A DNA stretch of 50,315 nucleotides, taken from positions 1 through 50,315 of the forward strand of contig CAJFPF010000018.1 in assembly GCA_904398655.1 (NCBI GenBank). The letters are read 5' to 3'. A program made the translations under genes and the position numbers. The notes under the pieces were generated by a model. That model was not told where the DNA came from, made no database searches, and worked only from the letters and a program-made list of their open reading frames with translations. Shown one piece after another: positions 8,073-16,990 of this stretch (within the stretch, counting starts at the first letter, position 1; each line of letters begins with the position of its first letter). This DNA is from an uncultured Anaerotruncus sp. (GTDB lineage Bacteria > Bacillota > Clostridia > Oscillospirales > Ruminococcaceae).

Positions 8073-9314
8073 ATGGGAAAATTTTTCAGCGACCCTGTGG
8101 AGACCGCCCTACAATACATCTACTACGAAAACCGTACCGGCGGCCGCCGGGGCAAGGAGGGGTTCGACCTGTTGACCGCCGCCTCCCAAGCTGGGGATGG
8201 GGACGCGGACTGCGTGCTGGCCCGCTGCCTGAGCGGCACCCAATACGTGTGGTCGGGCCACCACTTTCCGGAGGATGACCAGAAGGTGATGAAGCTGCTC
8301 CACCGCTCCATCGAGCGGGGCAGCGCCCTGGGGGTGCTGGTGGCCAAGCGCAGCGGCGCCTTCACCCCCGTCTGGCAGAGCCGCTCCCCTCTCACCCTCC
8401 AGCAGGCGTTCCAACTGGTGCTGGAGAAGGCCGCCGGCGGGGATGCCTTCTGTCAGTACACCATCGCCAATACCTACTTCTGGTGGGACTTCCTGTCCAT
8501 CCAGGGCAAGAGCCGGGAGGACTTCCCCGATCCCCAGGCGTTCCAGGCGTATATGACCCAGGAGATCACCAAATGTGAGGACTGGTTCTGGCGGGCGTTC
8601 CGGGGCGGGATGTACCTGGCGGGCAACAACCTCTACAACTACTACCTGAAGGGGGACGAGGGGTATGTGGCCCCGCAGCCGGAGAAGGCGGCAGAGATCT
8701 TCAAAATCGGCGCCGAGATGGGCTATCCCCTCCACCAAAAATGCTACGCCGACGACCTGAAGGAGGCGGGGGATCTGGCAGGTGCGGCCCACTGGTACCT
8801 GCAGGCGGCGGAAAACGGCCAGCCCGGCCTCTGGTACAATTTGGGCGAAGCATATTTGGAGGCCAAGGGGGTGGAGCGGGACATTCCCAAGGCGGTCTTC
8901 TATTACCAGAAGGCGATGGAGGAGGGGAGCATCGGCGGCTATAACGCCATGGGAGACCTGTATTACCGGGGCCTGGGGGTCCCTCAGGACCGGGCCAAGG
9001 CCTTCGAGTGCTTCCACTATGTGAACGAGCACAGCGACAACAAATACTGCTACCCCTTCCTGGCGGTCTGCTACCTGGAGGGCTGGGGCACCGCCCCCGA
9101 CTACGAACGGGCCTACAACCTGGCCTGGGAGACCAAGGACTGGGCCCCCCGCAGCCGCTATGCTCTGGGCAGGATCTATGGCGAGGGCCTGGGGATGCCT
9201 GCGGATATCCCCAAGGGGGTGGACTTCCTCCAGCGGGCGGGCGACCTGCCGGAGGCGGTGGAGGAGCTCAAGCACTATAAAAAGACCTTGTTCGGCCGTT
9301 GGGTCCGCCGTTGA
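8073..9314 (+). CDS. Sel1-like repeat protein
   Basis: The 413-residue protein is a solenoid of Sel1/TPR-like helical pairs. Clear units occur from about residue 195, for example WYNLGEAYLEAKGVERD-, YNAMGDLYYRGLGVPQD and RYALGRIYGEGLGMPAD, each about 36 residues long. Less regular units cover residues 25-190. There is no signal peptide, so it is probably cytoplasmic and binds protein partners, most likely the LemA/DUF3137 pair encoded just upstream (inference). ATG 8073 is used because AAGGAG lies nine bases ahead. The transcript ends at the hairpin 9418-9449. Confidence 0.82.
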   Translation: MGKFFSDPVETALQYIYYENRTGGRRGKEGFDLLTAASQAGDGDADCVLARCLSGTQYVWSGHHFPEDDQKVMKLLHRSIERGSALGVLVAKRSGAFTPVWQSRSPLTLQQAFQLVLEKAAGGDAFCQYTIANTYFWWDFLSIQGKSREDFPDPQAFQAYMTQEITKCEDWFWRAFRGGMYLAGNNLYNYYLKGDEGYVAPQPEKAAEIFKIGAEMGYPLHQKCYADDLKEAGDLAGAAHWYLQAAENGQPGLWYNLGEAYLEAKGVERDIPKAVFYYQKAMEEGSIGGYNAMGDLYYRGLGVPQDRAKAFECFHYVNEHSDNKYCYPFLAVCYLEGWGTAPDYERAYNLAWETKDWAPRSRYALGRIYGEGLGMPADIPKGVDFLQRAGDLPEAVEELKHYKKTLFGRWVRR

Positions 9315-9417
9315 TTCCGGCTCTGCGCTTCGTTTCTCTGAATGTGATCCCTCCCTTGCACCCATCATTTTATAACCGAAGTTCATCGTTTTAAACCCTG
9401 TCTCCCCAACTAAAAAA

Positions 9418-9449
9418 GCCGCTGAAATCGAAAGATTTCAGCGGCTTTT
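9418..9449 (+). terminator. Bidirectional terminator (LemA operon / LysR gene)
   Basis: GCCGCTGAAATC (9418-9429), GAAA loop, GATTTCAGCGGC (9434-9445), then TTTT on the plus strand and a run of six A before the stem, which gives T on the minus strand. Confidence 0.92.
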
Positions 9450-9509
9450 CCCTTTCTAGAACCTAGGAAGGCGGCCTCTCCCTCTCCTAAAAGTTTGTCT
9501 GCGGCGGGG

Positions 9510-10457
9510 CTATTGGACCAGCTGTGTCACTTCCCTACGGATGAGGTCGTAGAGGTATTGGGTGAAGGGCGGGAAGAAAGCCCCGCAGTACCGCACCAAA
9601 CTCAGTTTCAGGGGTTCGCAAAAGTCCTTCAATGGAAAGACGTGCAGCGCCTCCCCCAAAGGCAGGGAGCGGCTATACTGCAAAATGGTCGGTGCGAGCA
9701 TTTTGTAACAAAAACACGCGCCGGGCATGGTGGACAGGAGACGGTACTGAATGGTGTAGTCGTTCAGGACCAGCGAGACATGGAGATGGAGGTTTTTCCG
9801 GGCCAGATACTGGTTGATCGCGCTCTGTCCCTGGCTAATTTCAGAGGCGAAAATAAAGGGCACCTCCACAAATTGCTCCAGATCGGCGCCCTGACGCAAC
9901 GCCTCCAACTTCTCCGGCGGGCATCCGGGAAACAGCCTCTGCAGTGCTTTTGTATGGATCACCAGGCACATGGGTTCATCGGTGATGATGTCGGACGCCA
10001 GCTCCGCGTGGTAGGGGGCGTTGATCCCAAAGAAGAAATCGATCTTTCCTTCGTCCAAAAGCTGTTTGTAATTTCTGGTCTGGTCGCTGATCGTGTGGAT
10101 GCTCACCTGGGGATACCGCTGATAAAACAGATCTAGGATCCGGGGAAAGAGGATGTTGGCACGGCCGGTGTGCATCCCGATTTGGATGGTGCCCACATCC
10201 ACCTTATCCAATTCAGTGAGTTGGGCGTGAAAATTTTTCTCCAACCGGCAGATATTATAGAGGGTCTGTTCCAGCAGTTCCCCAGCGGGGGTGAGGGCCA
10301 GTTTTGGCTTCCGGATGAACAGTTTTGTGTGCAGCTCCGCCTCCAGATGTTGGATCTGGTCGCTAAGCGCCTGTTGGCTGATATATAACTGGTTGGCAGC
10401 CCGGGTGAAATGAAGGGTTTTAGCCAATACCAGGAAATACTCATGTGCTTTCCGCAT
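9510..10457 (-). CDS. LysR-family transcriptional regulator
   Basis: The 315-residue protein has the N-terminal winged helix-turn-helix of LysR regulators (FTRAANQLYISQQALSDQI, residues 17-35). It is followed by the linker helix and a periplasmic-binding-protein-like effector domain beginning near residue 90 (VGTIQIGMHTGRANILFP). The length is typical. ATG 10457 is preceded by GAGGAG. It is transcribed away from the AtuA/TRAP operon, the usual arrangement for a LysR activator of the neighbouring operon. The effector is probably a compound handled by that operon (inference). Confidence 0.92.
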   Translation of the reverse strand: MRKAHEYFLVLAKTLHFTRAANQLYISQQALSDQIQHLEAELHTKLFIRKPKLALTPAGELLEQTLYNICRLEKNFHAQLTELDKVDVGTIQIGMHTGRANILFPRILDLFYQRYPQVSIHTISDQTRNYKQLLDEGKIDFFFGINAPYHAELASDIITDEPMCLVIHTKALQRLFPGCPPEKLEALRQGADLEQFVEVPFIFASEISQGQSAINQYLARKNLHLHVSLVLNDYTIQYRLLSTMPGACFCYKMLAPTILQYSRSLPLGEALHVFPLKDFCEPLKLSLVRYCGAFFPPFTQYLYDLIRREVTQLVQ

Positions 10458-10492
10458 GTCTCATTCTCCTCTTCGACGCATTATAGGCATTT

Positions 10493-10512
10493 TAACAAGT
10501 TTTTTCTTGTTA
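10493..10512. promoter_or_regulatory. Palindromic LysR-type operator candidate
   Basis: Perfect inverted repeat TAACAAG-N6-CTTGTTA in the divergent region, about 36 bp before the lysR start and 20 bp upstream of the -35 box of the AtuA operon. It fits an autorepression/activation site, but the sequence alone does not prove binding. Confidence 0.5.
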
Positions 10513-10532
10513 TACAACACGAAAATTTCTGT

Positions 10533-10561
10533 TTTACATTGTGAAAAAAAGATTTTATAAT
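10533..10561 (+). promoter_or_regulatory. Promoter of the AtuA/TRAP operon
   Basis: TTTACA (10533-10538), 17-bp spacer, TATAAT (10556-10561). An AT-rich leader of about 70 nt follows before ATG 10633. Confidence 0.75.
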
Positions 10562-10632
10562 AAATATCAATAAAATAGATCAAAAATATTTTATTTTTAT
10601 GTAAATTTGGACAACAATGATAGGAGGTTCTC

Positions 10633-11004
10633 ATGAAAAAAGTCAAATTGAGAGAAGTGGCCCACATCCGGGCCGGGGAGAAAATCGACCTGCTCAACAT
10701 CGGGGTCATCGCCTACCGGGAGGAGGACTACGCCATCCTGAAAGAACAGCTGACCGCGGAACGGCTGGCCTCCCTCTACGCCCCCATCTCCTATGGTACC
10801 ACCGTCCGGTATGAGCTGCCCAACGTCTTTGCGCTGAACTTTGTGTTCGATGGCATCCTCTCCGGCGGCCGGACCCGGACCCTGGCCTTTGAGGAGTCCG
10901 GCAGGAATTTGGCCTGCCTGCTTTTCGGGGAAGAGCTGGAGGTTCCGGACGACTATGTCACCCGTTCGGAGTATGTCAAAAGCCTCAAAAAGTCAGAGGT
11001 CTAA
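10633..11004 (+). CDS. AtuA C-terminal-domain-like small protein
   Basis: The 123-residue protein (starts MKKVKLREVAHIRAGEKID) resembles the separate AtuA-like domain that forms the C-terminal part of single-chain AtuA proteins (acyclic terpene utilisation family). Features include RAGEKIDLLNIGVIAY, a Gly-rich turn GILSGGRTRTLAFEESG, and the D-D-Y end. Here the domain is encoded alone, ahead of the large AtuA gene 23 bases later, so the two probably form a complex (inference). AGGAGG precedes ATG 10633. The reaction of the family is not established outside Pseudomonas terpene work. Confidence 0.75.
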   Translation: MKKVKLREVAHIRAGEKIDLLNIGVIAYREEDYAILKEQLTAERLASLYAPISYGTTVRYELPNVFALNFVFDGILSGGRTRTLAFEESGRNLACLLFGEELEVPDDYVTRSEYVKSLKKSEV

Positions 11005-11027
11005 AAGAAAGGAAGGTGCCCCCACCC

Positions 11028-12386
11028 ATGAAAAAGATCCGCATCGGCCATGCGACCGCCTACGCCAGGGACCGCTATTCCCACGCCACCGATCTGGTCT
11101 CCCGCGGGGAGATCAATTACATCTGTTTCGAGACCATGAGCGAAGTTACCATGAGTTCCACCAAGGTGTCCAACTTCGGCAAAAAGAATCCCCGCCTGTT
11201 CGATCCCAACCTGGAGGCGCGGCTACAGCCCATCTTGAAAGACTGCATGGAGAAGGGGATCAAGATCATCTCCAATCAGGGCTGGATGGACCCCATCGGG
11301 GCGGCGGAACGCCTGGCCGAGATCGCCCGGGAACAGGGGGTCAAATGTAAGATCGCGGCCGTTTACAACAACAAGGACACCATGCAGGTGCTGCTGGAAA
11401 AAAATGTGGGTTTCCAGGATATCCCCCAGCATATCCGCGACTTTGACCGGGACAAGGTCCTCTGCGCAGAGGTCTACTTCGGCGCAGATGGGATCAAAGA
11501 GGCCTTGGAGCAGGGCGCCGATGTGGTCCTGACCACTCGAATTGTAGATTCCGCCCTCTATCTGGGACCGCTGGCCTACGAGTTCGGCTGGGATCTGGAC
11601 GACCCTCAGCTGGCCGCCAAGGGGTCCACCATCGGCCACCTGATGGAGTGCGGCTGCCAGGTGTCCGGGGGCACCTTCGCCGACCCTGGCTACAAGGAGG
11701 TGGAGGATCTGGGGCATCTGGGTGCTCCCATTGTGGAGGTGACCGAGGAGTATGTGCATCTGACCAAGGTTCCCGGCAGCGGCGGGACGGTCTGTCCCGC
11801 GTCGGTCACCGAGCAGATGCTCTATGAAATCACCGATCCCGCCTGCTACATCCTGCCCAACGTCGTCATCGACTTTCGCGGCATCCAATTTCGCCAGGTG
11901 GAAAAGGATGTGGTGGAGGTCACCGGCTTTCGCGGCAGACCCAAACCTGAAAAGCTGAAGGTGTTGGTGGGCTTTTTGGAGGGGTATATGAACGAGCAGA
12001 TGGTGGCATGGAACGGAGAAGGGGCGATGGAACGGGCGGAGCTGTGTAAAAAGGTGCTCAAAGACCGTTTCGAGGTGGTCGGGTTCCACCCCAAGGAGTT
12101 CCGGATGGACTATGTGGGGATCAACTCGGTAGCCCGGGAGGTCACTCCCAAGGAGGCCCAGGCGTTCCATCCCTGGGAGGTCATCCTGCGCCTGGCCTGC
12201 AAGGACGAGTCCAAACGGATGTGTGACCTTCTGAAGGAGGAGGTGGACTCCCTGGCCAACAACGGTCCCTCCTTCTCTGGGAAGGTCGGCACCTTCGGCG
12301 CCCAGACACGGGTAATCATCGGGATGCGCTCTGCCTTGATCGACCGTGAGGACGCCTGTGAGCAGGTCCTATACCTGGAAACCTGA
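11028..12386 (+). CDS. AtuA family protein (DUF1446), large subunit
   Basis: The 452-residue protein matches the acyclic terpene utilisation AtuA / DUF1446 family. It begins MKKIRIGHATAYARDR, then has YICFETMSEVTM, ISNQGWMDPIGAAERLAEIA, VVLTTRIVDSALYLGPLAYEFGW and the cysteine-containing HLMECGCQVSGGTFADP. These enzymes are thought to act on acyl or hydroxy-acyl substrates, but the biochemistry is thin. The start is ATG 11028 (AAGGAAGG 12 bases upstream) rather than GTG 11016. Followed by TRAP genes, it suggests uptake and processing of a carboxylic acid. Confidence 0.85.
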   Translation: MKKIRIGHATAYARDRYSHATDLVSRGEINYICFETMSEVTMSSTKVSNFGKKNPRLFDPNLEARLQPILKDCMEKGIKIISNQGWMDPIGAAERLAEIAREQGVKCKIAAVYNNKDTMQVLLEKNVGFQDIPQHIRDFDRDKVLCAEVYFGADGIKEALEQGADVVLTTRIVDSALYLGPLAYEFGWDLDDPQLAAKGSTIGHLMECGCQVSGGTFADPGYKEVEDLGHLGAPIVEVTEEYVHLTKVPGSGGTVCPASVTEQMLYEITDPACYILPNVVIDFRGIQFRQVEKDVVEVTGFRGRPKPEKLKVLVGFLEGYMNEQMVAWNGEGAMERAELCKKVLKDRFEVVGFHPKEFRMDYVGINSVAREVTPKEAQAFHPWEVILRLACKDESKRMCDLLKEEVDSLANNGPSFSGKVGTFGAQTRVIIGMRSALIDREDACEQVLYLET

Positions 12387-12444
12387 CAAAAGAAGCGGCG
12401 AAAACATACCGGAAAACAAAAAACATGTAGAAAGGAGACTCCCT

Positions 12445-13488
12445 ATGAAAAAATTGCTCTCTCTGATCCTGGCGACAGCAGCAATTGCCACCGGATTTGG
12501 GGGCTGTTCCGGCGCTTCCAGCAGTTCCGGCGCGGCACAGCAGGCCTCCTCCGAGGATCCCATCACCCTCAAGCTCACCCACTCCCTCAGCACCACCTCC
12601 CAATACCAGGCCGGCGCAGAATATTTTAAACAGCTGGTGGAGGAACGGAGCGGTGGGGCCATCACCGTGGAGATCTATCCCAACGCCCAGTTGGGGGCGG
12701 AACGGGACACCTTCGAGGGGCTGACCCTGGGAACGGTGGATATCGCTTTGGGGACGGCGTCCGTCCTGGGGCAGACCTTTACCATGGACACCGACGTCTT
12801 CTCCCTGCCCTTTTTGTGCAATGACAGCGAGGAGTTTTACGCCCTACTGGACAGCGATCTGGCCAAGGAGATTTTCAGCGGCACCGCCGACCATGGCGCA
12901 GAGGTTTTGACCTGCTACGACTCCGGGTTCCGCCAGCTGTCCAACGGCGTCCGCCCGGTCAACGGGGTGGCGGATTGCGCCGGGCTGAAGATCCGGACAC
13001 CTGAGTCCTCCATGTATGTGGACACCATGGAGGCGCTGGGTATCTCCCCCTCCACCCTGGCTTGGAGCGAGGTTTTCAGCGCTCTACAGACCGGCGTGGT
13101 GGACGGACAGGAGACCCCCATTGCGGTGTTTACCAGCAGCGGCCTGGGGGAGGTACAAAAGCACTTCGCCTTTATCAACTACATGAACGATCCCATCGCC
13201 ATGGTGGCCAGCACCTCCTTCCTCTCCAAGCTGACAGAGGAGCAACAACAGCTCATCCGGGAGGCGGCCTACGAGTCCGCTGTCTATGAGCGGGAATGGC
13301 TGGCCGACTATGAGGCGAGCTGTATCCAGGAGAATGAAGAGACCTTCGGCGTGGCGTTCACCTATCCGGATACCGCGGAATTCCAGGAGCGGGTGACCGG
13401 TGTCTACGAGTCCTATGGAAACCAGGAGCTGTTGGCGCAGGTCCAGGAGTTCCTCGCCAGCGCCAGAGGAGCGGAGGAAACAACATGA
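12445..13488 (+). CDS. dctP: TRAP transporter solute-binding lipoprotein, DctP family
   Basis: The 347-residue protein has a lipoprotein signal (MKKLLSLILATAAIA, with cysteine in GFGGC at residue 21) followed by a Ser/Ala linker. The DctP fold shows NAQLGAERDTFEGLTLGTVDIAL, GLKIRTPES near residue 180 and ALQTGVVDGQETP near residue 215. The conserved arginine of GLKIRTP normally binds the substrate carboxylate, so a carboxylic acid is the likely ligand. AAAGGAG precedes ATG 12445. Its stop overlaps the start of the HD gene (ATGA). Confidence 0.93.
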   Translation: MKKLLSLILATAAIATGFGGCSGASSSSGAAQQASSEDPITLKLTHSLSTTSQYQAGAEYFKQLVEERSGGAITVEIYPNAQLGAERDTFEGLTLGTVDIALGTASVLGQTFTMDTDVFSLPFLCNDSEEFYALLDSDLAKEIFSGTADHGAEVLTCYDSGFRQLSNGVRPVNGVADCAGLKIRTPESSMYVDTMEALGISPSTLAWSEVFSALQTGVVDGQETPIAVFTSSGLGEVQKHFAFINYMNDPIAMVASTSFLSKLTEEQQQLIREAAYESAVYEREWLADYEASCIQENEETFGVAFTYPDTAEFQERVTGVYESYGNQELLAQVQEFLASARGAEETT

Positions 13489-14078
13489 ACTTTCAATTTC
13501 AAACCGGCTCTGCCGAAGAAAAGACCCGCGCAGTCTCCCAATTTCTCCCCATCCTCCAGCAGGTGGGCGATCATCAGCTGCGGGACCGAATCGCGGAGGT
13601 CTATGTCAACGTTCTCCAGGACTCCAACTGGGAACGGGTGGAGGACGCCTGTTTTGGCATCCACTTCCAACAGCAGAAGGTGATCGACCATATCCGGGTG
13701 GTCACTGAAAGCGCCTACACCGCTGCAAAGCTGATGAACCAGTACCAAAACTTGGGGTTGGATCTGGACGTGGTCCTGGGGTTGGGCCTGCTGCACGATG
13801 TGAGCAAATTCTTGGAATTTGAACCGGACGGGGAGGGCGGCGCCCGCTACTCCCCCATCGGCAACAACATCCAGCACGGAGTGGCAGGAGCCTACTACGC
13901 CAAGAAGGCCGGTTTTAGCTGGGAGTGGCTGCAGTTGATCATCAGCCACACGCCCCAGTCCAACAACCGCCCCTGCCGGAAGGAGGGGTTCCTGTTTGGG
14001 CTGATCGATCTGGCCGACGCGGACCAGATCGCCATCGCCTATGACCCCCACTTTCCGCTTTTTTACGACAAATTGTGA
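13485..14078 (+). CDS. HD-domain hydrolase
   Basis: The 197-residue protein has an HD phosphohydrolase pattern: an early His in KVIDHIRVV, the HD pair in GLLHDVSKFLEFE near residue 105, a His in NNIQHGVAGAYYAKKAG, a His in LIISHTPQSNN and a late Asp in GLIDLADADQI. These residues would hold one or two metal ions. Its start codon overlaps the dctP stop (ATGA), so the two are translationally coupled. An HD enzyme between the P and Q genes of a TRAP system is unusual and hints that it acts on the transported compound or a derived ester. The substrate is unknown. Confidence 0.8.
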   Translation: MNFQFQTGSAEEKTRAVSQFLPILQQVGDHQLRDRIAEVYVNVLQDSNWERVEDACFGIHFQQQKVIDHIRVVTESAYTAAKLMNQYQNLGLDLDVVLGLGLLHDVSKFLEFEPDGEGGARYSPIGNNIQHGVAGAYYAKKAGFSWEWLQLIISHTPQSNNRPCRKEGFLFGLIDLADADQIAIAYDPHFPLFYDKL

Positions 14079-14120
14079 CCGCGGCATTGCCGCAGGCAAG
14101 TGAGAAATGAGGAATGGTTG

Positions 14121-14606
14121 GTGAAAATCGTAAAACAAACCGCCGATCTGGTGGAAAAGCTCTGTGTCGCATTGTGCATCCTCCTCACAGCCCTCATCAC
14201 CTTTGCCGCTTTCATGCAGGTCTTTTCACGCTTTGCGCTGGGTGGGGCGTGGAAGTGGACGGATGAGGCGAGCCGGTACTGTCTGGTGTGGTTGACCATG
14301 CTGGGAGCCGCGCTGGGGGTCCGGCGGCATGCACACCTGGCCATCGATCTGGTTTTAAAGGCCCTGCCTCAGCGGCTGCAGATGTGGATTGAACATCTGA
14401 TCCTGCTCTGTAGCGCCCTTTTCGGTGCCGTGTTGGTCTATACCGGATACCAACTCAGCAGCACGGTGATGGGCCAGAAATCCGCCGTCCTCGGCCTGCC
14501 CATGGGCATGGTCTACCTGGCGGTCCCCGTATTTGGCCTTTTCTTGGCGCTGTTTTCCCTGGAGGAATTTTGCGAGCGCCTGGCTAGCCCGAAAAAGGGC
14601 GCCTGA
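14121..14606 (+). CDS. dctQ: TRAP transporter small permease, DctQ family
   Basis: The 161-residue protein has four transmembrane helices and the DctQ core (FSRFALGGAWKWTDEASRY, then LVWLTMLGAALGVRRHAHL). It links the binding protein to the large permease. The GTG at 14121, with GAGGA seven bases upstream, is the best start; a GTG at 14100 in the same frame has no ribosome site. It begins 42 bases after the HD gene. Confidence 0.9.
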   Translation: MKIVKQTADLVEKLCVALCILLTALITFAAFMQVFSRFALGGAWKWTDEASRYCLVWLTMLGAALGVRRHAHLAIDLVLKALPQRLQMWIEHLILLCSALFGAVLVYTGYQLSSTVMGQKSAVLGLPMGMVYLAVPVFGLFLALFSLEEFCERLASPKKGA

Positions 14607-14620
14607 AAGGAGGAACTGAC

Positions 14621-15898
14621 GTGCCGGACTTTTTAATCGTCCTGTTCGCAACATTTTTTGGTTTTTTAATCCTGGGGTTTCCCATCGCCTGGTCCATCGG
14701 CCTTTCCTCCCTCCTCTCCATCCTGGCGAAAGGTGACCTGGCCCTTGTGTTGATTCCCCAACGCCTGTTTGTGGCCACCGACTCTTTCACCCTGTTGGCG
14801 ATCCCGTTTTTCATCCTGGCCGGGGATCTGATGCTCCATGGTGGGATCTCAAAGCGGCTCATCAACCTGGCGCTCTCCCTTTTGGGGTGGATGAAATACA
14901 GCATGGCCTATGTCACCATCGTCGCCTCCGCCTTTTTCGGCGCAATTTCAGGTTCTGCCCCGGCCACCGCAGCTGCCATTGGGAGCATGATGCAGGGCGA
15001 GATGGAAAAGGACCACTACGATCCGGATTTCGCGGCGTTTTTGGGCGCCATCTCCGGTACCTTGGGGATCATCATCCCCCCCAGCATCGCTCTGGTGGTG
15101 TTTGGTACCGGTACAGGAACCTCGGTCACCAAGCTGTTCATTGCCAGTGCCATCGGCGGCATCATCATCGCCCTGGTCTACTGCCTGACCGCCAAACTCT
15201 CCCTGCGCAAACAGACCCAGATCCAGGCACATTTTAGCAGAATCGACCCCAAGAACGTCTGGGCTGCGGTAAAGGATGCCTTTGCCGGGATCTTCTCCCC
15301 GGTTATCATCCTGGGCGGCATCTATACCGGCGTCTTCACCCCTACGGAGGCGGCGGTCATCGCGGTGCTTTACTCCCTGTTGGTGGGCTTTTTGGTCTAC
15401 CGGGAGCTTACAGTAAAAAAGATGGTGGAAAGTGTGGTCAATTCGGCGGTGACCTCGGGCATGGTACTGATTTTGGTGGCCACCGCCTCCCTGTTCAGCT
15501 GGATTATGACAGCCGCGGGTACGGGCACCATGCTCCAGGAGCTGGTGTTGTCCATCCATCTCAACAAGGTCACCTTCTTCCTGCTGGTCAATGTGATCTA
15601 CCTGATCTTGGGCATGATTATGGAAACCATCCCCATCATCCTGCTCACCAGCCCCATTTTCCTGCCCATCGCCGTCATGCTGGGGATCGATCCCATCCAT
15701 TTCGGTGTGGTGACGGTATTCAACCTGGCATTCGGCATTGTGACACCGCCGTTTGGGATGAACCTGTTTGTGGCCTCCGGCTACTCCAAACGGAGCTTGG
15801 TGGGCATGGTCCGAAAGGGTGGATACTACTATGTCATTGGTTTTGCACTGATCCTGGTACTCTCCCTCTGTCCCCAGCTGATCATGTGGTCGGTCTAA
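14621..15898 (+). CDS. dctM: TRAP transporter large permease, DctM family
   Basis: The 425-residue protein has about twelve membrane spans and the DctM features FLILGFPIAWSIGLSS, AIPFFILAGDLMLHGGIS, FFGAISGSAPATAAAIGSMM and GTLGIIIPPSIALVVFG. It forms the sodium-driven translocation channel of the TRAP system. The start is GTG 14621 with AAAGGAGG upstream. It is the last gene of the operon; the terminator at 15912-15956 follows. Confidence 0.95.
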   Translation: MPDFLIVLFATFFGFLILGFPIAWSIGLSSLLSILAKGDLALVLIPQRLFVATDSFTLLAIPFFILAGDLMLHGGISKRLINLALSLLGWMKYSMAYVTIVASAFFGAISGSAPATAAAIGSMMQGEMEKDHYDPDFAAFLGAISGTLGIIIPPSIALVVFGTGTGTSVTKLFIASAIGGIIIALVYCLTAKLSLRKQTQIQAHFSRIDPKNVWAAVKDAFAGIFSPVIILGGIYTGVFTPTEAAVIAVLYSLLVGFLVYRELTVKKMVESVVNSAVTSGMVLILVATASLFSWIMTAAGTGTMLQELVLSIHLNKVTFFLLVNVIYLILGMIMETIPIILLTSPIFLPIAVMLGIDPIHFGVVTVFNLAFGIVTPPFGMNLFVASGYSKRSLVGMVRKGGYYYVIGFALILVLSLCPQLIMWSV

Positions 15899-15911
15899 CG
15901 ATTTTTAGAAA

Positions 15912-15956
15912 AACAGGTCCTGGCTATGCGCAATCTGCGGCCAGGGCCTGTTTTTT
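15912..15956 (+). terminator. Terminator of the AtuA/TRAP operon
   Basis: AACAGGTCCTGGC (15912-15924) pairs, with one G-U, with GCCAGGGCCTGTT (15940-15952), followed by a run of T. Confidence 0.9.
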
Positions 15957-16136
15957 GTGGCGGAAATTTTGCATCCCCAGCCAGGTTTGATCTTATGCAA
16001 ACCGCCCCTGGCAAAAGCAAGAGTTTATCTTTCGTTTATAGACGCCGGTCCTTTTTGTGCTATGATAAAAATAGGCGGCCCATGATCCGTCGGCCCTCCG
16101 CTTTTTTAAAACGCAGCTTTGGGAGGGAGTGGGTCT

Positions 16137-16990
16137 ATGACCATCCGGAGACGTCTTTTTTTCTCCAATGTTCTGATGATTGCCGTTCCGGCGGGGATTG
16201 CCCTCTTGATCGCCGCTGGATGCATCGCGGTTGTGTGGTATACTGTCCGGTTTGGAGGGGGCCTTGGGTTTCATGACCGCGAGGACTTTTATCAGGTCAG
16301 CGCTGGTATTGTGGAATTGGCAGAACATGCCCTTTCCGCATCCGACCAGGAGGCCTCTCTGCACCAGTTGAGCACCCTGCTGGATCAGAACGCCCTCTCA
16401 TTGGTTGTGGAACGGGAAGGGAACCGGGAATATGCCTATGGGGAGACGGAGCCGGTGGATGATCCCTTCATACAGACTGCCAACTCCATTGGGGATGAGG
16501 CATACATCTCCAACCGTACACGCAGTCTATACGCTCACACCGCACACATTGACGGGCAATCCTACCGCATCTTTTTGTTCAGCAGTACCCAGGCTGTTTC
16601 CTATGATATCTTGAAAGCGGTGGCGGCAGGTTCCATCCTCGTACTGCTGCTCTCCATATTGGCGGCGATTCTGTTGACCAATCGCTTTCTGACTCGGTTC
16701 GTCTTTCAAAAAATCGAGCAGCCTTTGGACCTCTTGGCGAATGGAGTCCACCAGATCCGCGACGGGAACCTGGATTTTCGCATTGTCTACCGAGAAAACG
16801 ATGAGTTCGCCCCTATCTGCACAGACTTCAATGAAATGGCGCAACGGCTCCACCATTCGGTGGAACAGACTCTGCGCAACGAAGAGAGCCGCAAAGAGCT
16901 TTTGGCGGGCGTCTCCCATGACCTGCGCTCCCCGCTGACCTCCATCAAAGCCTATGTGGAGGGGCTTTTGGACGGCGTAGCTCAGACCCC
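16137..16990 (+). pseudogene. Truncated sensor histidine kinase (N-terminal part only)
   Basis: About 285 codons of a membrane sensor kinase are intact. They comprise a first membrane helix (residues 12-35), an extracytoplasmic sensor domain, a second helix (about 160-180), a HAMP domain (QPLDLLANGVHQIRDGNLDF) and the HisKA phosphoacceptor VSHDLRSPLTSIKAYVEG near residue 260. The protein then breaks off after DGVAQTP. The ATP-binding (HATPase_c) domain is absent, and the next bases encode, in another frame, the tail of a response regulator. The kinase frame continues into nonsense until about 17189. ATG 16137 has GGGAGGGAG upstream. It cannot be an active kinase. Confidence 0.85.

Noticed and set aside
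8109..9386. 425-codon open frame on the minus strand
   Set aside because: Antisense shadow of the Sel1-repeat gene; no recognisable fold or start signal.
11223..12170. 315-codon open frame on the minus strand
   Set aside because: Antisense of the AtuA gene, which has clear family motifs on the plus strand.
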